From: an uncultured Oscillibacter sp.
GTDB taxonomy: Bacteria > Bacillota > Clostridia > Oscillospirales > Oscillospiraceae
NCBI GenBank assembly: GCA_910583695.1
Contig: CAJTZL010000002.1
Span: 62,001 to 126,000 of the forward strand
Direction of reading: 5' to 3'
DNA: 64,000 bases
Made by a program: the position numbers and the translations under genes. Below the pieces are notes generated by a model, which did not search any database, was not told the origin of the DNA, and saw only the letters and a list, made by a program, of their open reading frames with translations. Numbering within the stretch: position 1 is the first letter of the stretch; every line of letters begins with the position of its first letter. Positions 58,287 through 64,000 of this stretch are shown in pieces.

Positions 58287-58934
58287 TTAAAGGAGATCCT
58301 TCTCTATTCGTTCCCTGACTTCATGCAAACTGACACAGACGCTACTGACCAGCAGGCCCTCCGGCGGCGGAACCAAATCCGGCACCATTACCGTCGTACA
58401 CCCAGCGGCCATTCCCGCCCGGACGCCGTTGAGACTGTCCTCGAACACATAGCAGTCCTCCGGCGGGCAGCCGATTTCTTTCGCGGCCAGGAGGAAAATA
58501 TCCGGCTCCGGCTTCCCACGCTCCACCTGCTGGCCGCTGACCACAGCATCGAAAAAGCGCTCCAGCCCCGTGGCGCGGAGGTTTGACAAAATCCGATCCC
58601 GCCCGCTGCTGCTGGCCACCGCGATGCTCACACCCTGGGCGCTGAGGTATTCCAGCAGTTCCCTGGCTCCAGGTTTCACCGGAGGGCCTTGTTTCTCCAA
58701 AATAGCGTCCACCCGGGCGAGACACCCCGTCTGAAAGGCATACGGGTCCACCGCCGGATAATACCGGCGGATGACCGCCCGCATTCCCTCGCCGCTGGTG
58801 CCGCTGACGGCGGAGGGAAACGTCGGGTCGGAAAGCTGGCCAAAGGAATGGGCCATCTCCACCCAGCTCTCCTGATACAGCCGCTCCGTATCCAGCAGCA
58901 GGCCGTCCATATCGAAAATCGCGCCCCGTTTCAC
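58287..58934 (-). CDS. HAD-superfamily sugar-phosphate phosphatase / beta-phosphoglucomutase-like
   Basis: The 215-residue HAD protein (GTG start) has FDMDGLLLDTE (nucleophile Asp and acid Asp), cap helices (about 18-80), VASSSGRDR (motif 2), GKPEPDIF (Lys) and FEDSLNGVRAG (motif 4). This is the beta-PGM/2-deoxyglucose-6-phosphatase group. Placed between pgi and HPr in the PTS operon, it may remove or move phosphate on a hexitol or hexose phosphate. Confidence 0.88.
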   Translation of the reverse strand: MKRGAIFDMDGLLLDTERLYQESWVEMAHSFGQLSDPTFPSAVSGTSGEGMRAVIRRYYPAVDPYAFQTGCLARVDAILEKQGPPVKPGARELLEYLSAQGVSIAVASSSGRDRILSNLRATGLERFFDAVVSGQQVERGKPEPDIFLLAAKEIGCPPEDCYVFEDSLNGVRAGMAAGCTTVMVPDLVPPPEGLLVSSVCVSLHEVRERIEKDLL

Positions 58935-58952
58935 CGACGTTCCCCCTTATTC

Positions 58953-60296
58953 TTAATTCAAACTCTCCAGCCGCTTTTCCAACGCTTCCCGGGCACCCTC
59001 ATGCCCCAGTTTGCCCAGGAGCGCAAACATATTCTTCTTATATGCCTCCACCCCCGGCTGGTCGAAGGGGTTCACGCCGATCATATATCCGGAAACCGCA
59101 AGGCTCTTCCAGAAGAAGTACACCAGTTCCCCGAAGGTGTAGTCGCTCAGCTCGTTCAGGGTAATGACCAGGTTGGGGGCGCCGCCGTCCACGTGGGCCA
59201 GGAGGGTTCCTTTCATGGCCTTTTCGTTCATCGTCTGCAAGGTCATTCCCGCGGCGAAGTCCAGGCCGTCCACGTTTCCCGGATCGGCGGGCACCGTGAT
59301 TTCCCGCCGGGCCCGCTCGACCCAAAGAACCGTCTCAAAGAGGGTCCGGGACCCATCCTGAATAAACTGGCCGATGGAGTGGAGGTCCGTGGTGAAGCTG
59401 GCGGACACCGGGAACAGGCCCTTGCCCTCCTTGCCCTCGGACTCCGCCATCAGCTGCTTGTACCACTCGCCGAACTGGACCAGAGCGGGCTCGTAGCTGG
59501 CCAGAATCTCCACCTTCTTGCCCTTCATCAGCATGAGGAACCGGGCCGCCGCGTAAAGCATGGAGTCGTTTTGGAGAAGCTCCGGGTTTTGATACCGTTC
59601 ACAGGCGTCCAGACAGCCCATCATCACCTGGTCGATGTCCATGCCTCCCGCCGCCATGGGCAGAAGCCCCACGGCGCTGAGGCAGGAGAACCGCCCGCCG
59701 ATGTCGTCCGGCACCACGAAGGTCTCATAGCCCTCGGCCTTTGCCAAACCCCGGAGGGCCCCCTTGGCCTTGTCGGTGGTGGCGTAGATGCGCTCCCGGG
59801 CCCCCTCCTTGCCGTAGCGCTCCTCCAGCTTCGCTTTGAAGATGCGGAAAGCGGCGGCGGGCTCCGTGGTGGTGCCGGACTTGGAGATCACATTGACGGA
59901 GAAATCCCGATCTCCGATGATGTCCAAGAGGTCCGCGACATAGCTGGAGCTGAGATTGTTCCCGGCAAAGTAGACTTCCACGCCCCGGCCCGTGTGCAGC
60001 TGGTTGCCGAAAGGACCCTTGGTAAACTCCAGGCCCGCCCGGGCGCCCAGGTAGCTGCCGCCGATGCCGATGGATACCAGCACCTGGCTCTGAGTCTGGA
60101 TGCGCTTGGCGGCGGCTTTTATCCGGGCGAACTCTTCCCGGTCATAGGTGTGGGGCAGATCCAGCCAGCCCAGCATTTCGTGTCCCTGCCCGGTGCGTTC
60201 CGACAGGAGCATGGAGGCCGTTTCTACCAGGGGCCGGACATATTCCAGCTCGTAGTCCCGGAAGCTGGCGTTTTGGATGTTCAGCTTAATCGACAT
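58953..60296 (-). CDS. pgi: Glucose-6-phosphate isomerase
   Basis: The 447-residue enzyme is of the short Firmicute PGI form. Landmarks are GIGGSYLGARAGLEF, VISKSGTTTEPAAAFR, VLWVERARREI region and the C-terminal NPFDQPGVEAYK. It interconverts glucose 6-phosphate and fructose 6-phosphate. It stands 4 bp after the EIIA gene, so sorbitol-derived fructose 6-phosphate could be equilibrated at once. Confidence 0.96.
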   Translation of the reverse strand: MSIKLNIQNASFRDYELEYVRPLVETASMLLSERTGQGHEMLGWLDLPHTYDREEFARIKAAAKRIQTQSQVLVSIGIGGSYLGARAGLEFTKGPFGNQLHTGRGVEVYFAGNNLSSSYVADLLDIIGDRDFSVNVISKSGTTTEPAAAFRIFKAKLEERYGKEGARERIYATTDKAKGALRGLAKAEGYETFVVPDDIGGRFSCLSAVGLLPMAAGGMDIDQVMMGCLDACERYQNPELLQNDSMLYAAARFLMLMKGKKVEILASYEPALVQFGEWYKQLMAESEGKEGKGLFPVSASFTTDLHSIGQFIQDGSRTLFETVLWVERARREITVPADPGNVDGLDFAAGMTLQTMNEKAMKGTLLAHVDGGAPNLVITLNELSDYTFGELVYFFWKSLAVSGYMIGVNPFDQPGVEAYKKNMFALLGKLGHEGAREALEKRLESLN

Positions 60297-60300
60297 GCCC

Positions 60301-60663
60301 TCACTCCTCCACGATCTGAATCGTAGAGCCTGCGTGCAGCTCCGGCATGGTCCCTTTCACATAAATGGTGCCCTGGAGCTCCACCTCCGTTTGGCCGCTG
60401 AAGGAGACGGAGCAATGGCCCAGGCCCGCCAAGGTGACGGGGGCCTCCGCCCCCACGGCGGTGATCTTGTAGGACACGCCGTCCAGGACCAGCGACTGCC
60501 CCACGGCGATTTTGCCGTTCAGAGGGGTGACGTCCACGTGGTAGCAGTAGTCGGTAATCTCCTCCGGCGCGTTGTCGCCGAAGAGGACAAACATATTGGA
60601 TTCTTTAAATTCGTCCACACAGGCCCCCAGGGCCTTGACCTTGTTTTCATAAATCACGTTCAT
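60301..60663 (-). CDS. srlB: PTS glucitol/sorbitol transporter subunit IIA
   Basis: Start MNVIYENKVKALG (120 residues) follows GGAGG; the longer frame lies in the EIIBC gene. It matches EIIA-Gut length, with the candidate phospho-His in LAGLGHCSVSF (about 82) and the ending GSTIQIVEE. It passes phosphate from HPr to EIIB. Confidence 0.92.
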   Translation of the reverse strand: MNVIYENKVKALGACVDEFKESNMFVLFGDNAPEEITDYCYHVDVTPLNGKIAVGQSLVLDGVSYKITAVGAEAPVTLAGLGHCSVSFSGQTEVELQGTIYVKGTMPELHAGSTIQIVEE

Positions 60664-60685
60664 GACAAGTCCTCCAATCTGAGTT

Positions 60686-61693
60686 TTATGCCGCGTACAG
60701 GCCGAAGCTGGCGGCGTAGGCCAGAAGCACCCGGAGCCAGCCGGTGGCAAAGCGGGAGTACATAACGGACACCACGCCCACCTCGATGGTTTCGGTCTCC
60801 GCCTCCGCAAGGCCCAGACCCACGGGGATGAAGTCACAGGCTCCCTGGCAGTTGATGGCGAACAGGGCGGGCAGGGCCAGCTGCGGGGCAATGTTGCCTT
60901 TACCAATTTCCGCGCCCACCAGCGTGCCGACGATCTGGGCAATGACCGCGCCGGGCCCCAGCAGGGCCGAGAGGCCGGGGATGGAACAGATGACGCCCAG
61001 AGCGACCAGGCCGAAGATGTTGCCCGCCAACGGCGTCAGGATGGCGGCGAAGGCGTTGCCGAAACCGGAGCCGTTGATGACGCCGATGAGCATGGACACA
61101 AAGGCCATGAAGGGCAGCAGGGTCGTGATGCAGGTTTGAATGGCGTCCCGGGCGGCCTGGTAGAAGGTGTTGACCACCTTGCCCGCCGCCAGGCCCAGCT
61201 TGGTAACCAGGGACTTGTTCTCCTGCTTCGCCAGAGTCTCGGAGACCTTCTGGTCCGCGGTGAAGCGGGCCTTCTGGGGTTCCTCCGCCTTGGGCTCCGC
61301 CTTCGGAGCGGGGGCACCCTCTGCCGGAGAGACCTGCTCGCTGGTGACGGCGGAGACATAGATATCCTCTTTGATGAACTGGGCCATGGGGCCGGACTTG
61401 CCCACGGGCATGACGTTGATGGTGGGGATGCGCTTTTTGGGGTAGATGCCGCAGCGGAGGGTCCCGCCGCAGTCGATGATCACCAGAGCCAGCTCTTCCT
61501 CGGGGCAGTTGGTTTTGAAGCCGTTCACCGGAGTCAGGCCCGTCAGCTCCACAATCTTGGCCAGGCACTCCGGTTCCGCGCCGCCGCCGGTGATGTACAT
61601 GACCTTATTGCGCTGCTCGGTAGGGGTGATGGTCAGGGGACCGCCGAAGCCGCCGGGGCCCTTCTCCACGCGGATGGAACGATAGTCAGACAT
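60686..61693 (-). CDS. srlE: PTS glucitol/sorbitol transporter subunit IIBC
   Basis: The 335-residue protein has an EIIB domain (about 1-125) with the active Cys in DCGGTLRCGIYPKKR, a linker rich in Ala/Pro/Glu/Lys (about 120-145), and a membrane C2 part (about 175-335; FMAFVSMLIGVINGSGFG). It phosphorylates hexitol during uptake with SrlA, whose gene just upstream is frameshifted. Confidence 0.92.
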   Translation of the reverse strand: MSDYRSIRVEKGPGGFGGPLTITPTEQRNKVMYITGGGAEPECLAKIVELTGLTPVNGFKTNCPEEELALVIIDCGGTLRCGIYPKKRIPTINVMPVGKSGPMAQFIKEDIYVSAVTSEQVSPAEGAPAPKAEPKAEEPQKARFTADQKVSETLAKQENKSLVTKLGLAAGKVVNTFYQAARDAIQTCITTLLPFMAFVSMLIGVINGSGFGNAFAAILTPLAGNIFGLVALGVICSIPGLSALLGPGAVIAQIVGTLVGAEIGKGNIAPQLALPALFAINCQGACDFIPVGLGLAEAETETIEVGVVSVMYSRFATGWLRVLLAYAASFGLYAA

Positions 61694-61708
61694 AATCCTC
61701 TCTCCTCC

Positions 61709-62259
61709 TTACTTCGCGGCCTTGAACTCGCGGCTCAGGGTGACGCCCTGCTGCTTTTCCACCATCTTCGTGGTGAACTCCGTGGCCCAGCCGGAGATAA
61801 AGTTGGCCACAAGGCCCACCAGAAGGTACCGGACCGCCAGAGGCGTGGTGTCCAGGCCCAGGGCTGTGATGCCGTTGGCGATGCTCAGCCAGATGAAGAG
61901 CTCCGAGGCGTTGATATGAGGAAACAGGCCGTTGTTCGTGTGACAGTGGTACGTAGCGGAAGCGTAGTAGCAGGGCTTGTAGAACTCAGGCATGAACTTC
62001 CCGATGGACAGGGCATGGGATTGCCCAGCATGAAGGCGCTGACAAAGGGCAGCACCGCGTAGCGGAGAACCGGGTTTCCGGTGCAGACCTTGGCCAAACG
62101 TGCCACGGTCTTCTCCCCCGCCATGGCCATGACGGCGTTCATCAGCACCAGCAGCATGACGATGGTAGGGATAATGCCGGTGACCCAGCTTAAAAACTGC
62201 TGACCGCCTAAGGTAAAGAGGTTCATAAACCCGGCGGCTAAATTGACAATAAAATCCAT
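61709..62259 (-). pseudogene. srlA: PTS glucitol/sorbitol transporter subunit IIC, frameshifted
   Basis: From ATG 62259 (after AAAGGTGG) the protein reads MDFIVNLAAGFMNLF to VSAFMLGNPM, then homology jumps frame to ALSIGKFMPEFYKPCYYASA and runs to GVTLSREFKAAK. One G missing in CCCATG(G)CCCTG at about 62011-62016 explains it. With the base restored the protein would be about 183 residues and normal. If real, sorbitol uptake by this PTS is lost; sequencing error is a fair alternative because neighbours are intact. Confidence 0.87.
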
Positions 62260-62378
62260 AGAAATCCACCTTTCCGCAATTTCGGCCGTCTTCGTTACCG
62301 TGCATCCAATCTTGGATGACGCCAGATGGAAGAGCGAGATAAAGTTCTTTTTAGTTCTTTTTCTTTCAAGAAAAAGAA

Positions 62379-62810
62379 TCAGGTTCTTCCGGCCAGGGTC
62401 CTCCCTACCCACTGAAAGGGAGAGGGCGGCTGGGGAATCTCCTCGCCGGAGATGAATTTGTTATAGGAATTCCGGGCATCCAAAATGGCCTTGCGTAGGT
62501 TCCTGCCGTGTTTCGGCAAATCCTCCTCCGTCAGGCCGCCCACGTACTTCCCCTCAAAACCGGGAAGCTCCGTCACCCGGGCAAAGCAGGTGACGCCAAA
62601 GAGCTTTTTCCCCTCCTGAATCACACCGTTTTCGTCCAGAAGGAACATCACAATGGCCCCGGCGTGGAAGCCCCCGGCCTGACGGCCGCAGGCCACCTTC
62701 CCCCGGCGGCGGAGCTTCATAAACTCCCGGGAGAAATGGCGCATCTGCAACATGCTCAGCACCGCCTGGAGCAAGAACATCCCGGCGATCAACAGACCCA
62801 ACTGAACCAT
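62379..62810 (-). CDS. gutM: Transcriptional regulator GutM
   Basis: The 143-residue protein has one N-terminal membrane segment (about 3-20; LGLLIAGMFLLQAVLSML) and the GutM pattern MRHFSREFMKLRRRGKVACGR. GutM is an activator of the glucitol operon in enteric bacteria. It sits between the PRD regulator and srlA. AAAGGAGC precedes the start. Confidence 0.88.
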   Translation of the reverse strand: MVQLGLLIAGMFLLQAVLSMLQMRHFSREFMKLRRRGKVACGRQAGGFHAGAIVMFLLDENGVIQEGKKLFGVTCFARVTELPGFEGKYVGGLTEEDLPKHGRNLRKAILDARNSYNKFISGEEIPQPPSPFQWVGRTLAGRT

Positions 62811-62824
62811 AGAAAACGCTCCTT

Positions 62825-64000
62825 TCAGACCTGCCGGTACAGCGCCCGCAGAAGGGCCTGGAAATCGGCGGCATGTGTGATTTTTTCCATCAGGCCGCTG
62901 TCCTTGGCGACGCTGATGATCTCCTCATAGACCCGGACGAGGATGCCGTCCTCGGCGTCCACCTTCTCCGGCAGTCCCAGGAGGAATATGAGCTGAATTT
63001 CCCGGTCCCGGTACCGGACCGGCTGGGGGAATACGCCCACTGCCAGCACCATCCGGTCCCCGGCCTTCTGGACGGTGTGGGGGATGGCCACGCCGTGGTC
63101 AAAGGCCATGGAACCCTTTTCCTCCCGCTCCCGGAGGCGCTGGGCAAAGCCCTCGTCCACCTGGCCTCCCTCCGTCAGGGAGGCCACCATGGCGTCCACC
63201 GCCTCCTCGTAGGTTCCGCCGCCGTCAAAGCGGAAGAACCGGCTCTCATCCAGCAAACCCACCATGACAAACCAGTTGTTGTCCAGGACGGGCACGTCCA
63301 CCTGGTCCCAGTATTTGGCTTTTTCGATCTTGTGGCGGATGTCCTGCTCGTTGAAGATTTCGTGAATGAAGATCACCGGCTGTTCCGTCCGGCAGGGAAG
63401 CTGGACGGTGGTGAAGATCAGCCCAAACTCCGCCAGGCGTTCCGGCGTCGCTTTTTCCATGGACAGCAGCGTCAGCTCCACGGAGCTGTCCAGCACCCGT
63501 TTCAGCTGGGAGGCCACCAGACGGGCGGTGACCCGGCCCATGCCGCAGACCACCGCGGCCCGGAAGGGACGGCGGCGCTTGGCACTCTCCTCCAGAAAAA
63601 CCCCGAAGTAGGAGGCGAGATAGCTCCGCTCGTCCTCCGTCACCTCCACGCCGTACTTTGCCCAAATCACCTGGGCGGCCACGCCGCCCATCTGCCAGGC
63701 CAGGGGATATTTCTCCCGCAGCTCCGCCACCACGTCGCTTTTCAGCCGGACGTGGAAGCGGAGGCGGTTGATCATGAACATCAGGTGATAGAGGAACTCC
63801 TCCATGAACTCCGGCCGCTCCAGAGAGATGTTCAGCTCCAGCCGGATCTGCCGGAAAATCTCATCCGCCAGGGGCCCCATGGCCTGGTCCAGCTCGATGG
63901 CTTTCATGTTCTCCGCGTCCGCCGGGGTCCGCATCCCCACAATGGGAAGCAGGGCAAATAATTTCTCCTCCGGGGGAAATTCCACATGCAGAAACCGGCC
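62825..64000 (-). CDS. PRD-containing transcriptional regulator with EIIA-like domain, GutR/MtlR type (5' partial)
   Basis: The open frame runs off the right edge, so the helix-turn-helix start is not seen. The visible 390 or so residues show PRD helices (about 20-115; FLYHLMFMINRLRFHV, YGVEVTEDERSYLASY), an EIIB-Gat-like domain (AAVVCGMGRVTARLVASQL) and a C-terminal EIIA-Mtl/Fru-like domain with its His in DHGVAIPHTVQ. PTS-dependent phosphorylation of these His/Cys residues would set activity. It heads the glucitol operon. Confidence 0.88.
   Translation of the reverse strand, partial: GRFLHVEFPPEEKLFALLPIVGMRTPADAENMKAIELDQAMGPLADEIFRQIRLELNISLERPEFMEEFLYHLMFMINRLRFHVRLKSDVVAELREKYPLAWQMGGVAAQVIWAKYGVEVTEDERSYLASYFGVFLEESAKRRRPFRAAVVCGMGRVTARLVASQLKRVLDSSVELTLLSMEKATPERLAEFGLIFTTVQLPCRTEQPVIFIHEIFNEQDIRHKIEKAKYWDQVDVPVLDNNWFVMVGLLDESRFFRFDGGGTYEEAVDAMVASLTEGGQVDEGFAQRLREREEKGSMAFDHGVAIPHTVQKAGDRMVLAVGVFPQPVRYRDREIQLIFLLGLPEKVDAEDGILVRVYEEIISVAKDSGLMEKITHAADFQALLRALYRQV

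Overview
The window is a GC-rich (about 60% or more) piece of a Gram-positive anaerobe of the Clostridia, most like the gut Oscillospiraceae (Flavonifractor, Dysosmobacter, Lawsonibacter type). The grounds are a PolC-type polymerase in the order pyrH-frr-uppS-cdsA-dxr-rseP-ispG-polC, a Rex repressor, rubrerythrin, a SleL-like LysM/GH18 spore-cortex enzyme, GalT of the Firmicutes type, and consensus sigma-A promoters with 17-bp spacers. The genus is inferred, not proven.

Left part (1-22 kb): a truncated LysM/GH18 gene; a Crp/Fnr regulator beside an operon of DUF3100 membrane protein, a small membrane partner, TauE/SafE permease and amidohydrolase; a membrane-anchored VanX/VanY-like M15 peptidase; PepD; a full ABC importer (DUF3798 lipoprotein, double ATPase, two permeases, DUF6672 protein); a chemoreceptor; a CapA-like lipoprotein; and a ROK regulator divergent from a monoglyceride-lipase-like hydrolase plus glycerol kinase (probable glyceride use).

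Middle (22-48 kb): an MMPL exporter with a 980-residue secreted partner, divergent from two TetR regulators through overlapping promoters; the housekeeping pyrH-to-polC cluster; an M19 dipeptidase; galK-galT; ilvD and a PAP2 phosphatase; a 66-residue peptide with 19 cysteines; an SLH-type exported protein; and rex. A strong promoter next to rex reads into a structured, uncharacterised stretch holding half a tRNA gene, then an intact tRNA-Arg(CCG), rubrerythrin and an iron-sulfur flavoprotein.

Accessory island (about 49.9-57.9 kb): a decayed integrative mobilizable element. It has relaxase, MobC, a probable oriT, a RepA-like ATPase, a DUF6076 protein, and two tyrosine integrases that are both broken. 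At its AT-rich end is a compact peptide-modification locus: a 38-residue peptide gene too short for ordinary gene calling, under a perfect promoter and followed by an attenuator-like hairpin and a radical SAM/SPASM maturase. This is the best candidate here for an undescribed system.

Right end (58-64 kb): a glucitol/sorbitol-type PTS operon (PRD regulator, GutM, frameshifted EIIC, EIIBC, EIIA) running into pgi, a HAD phosphatase and an HPr that lacks the usual regulatory serine. Several single-base lesions (both integrases, srlA, perhaps the M15 gene start) could be true decay or draft-assembly errors and should be checked against reads.
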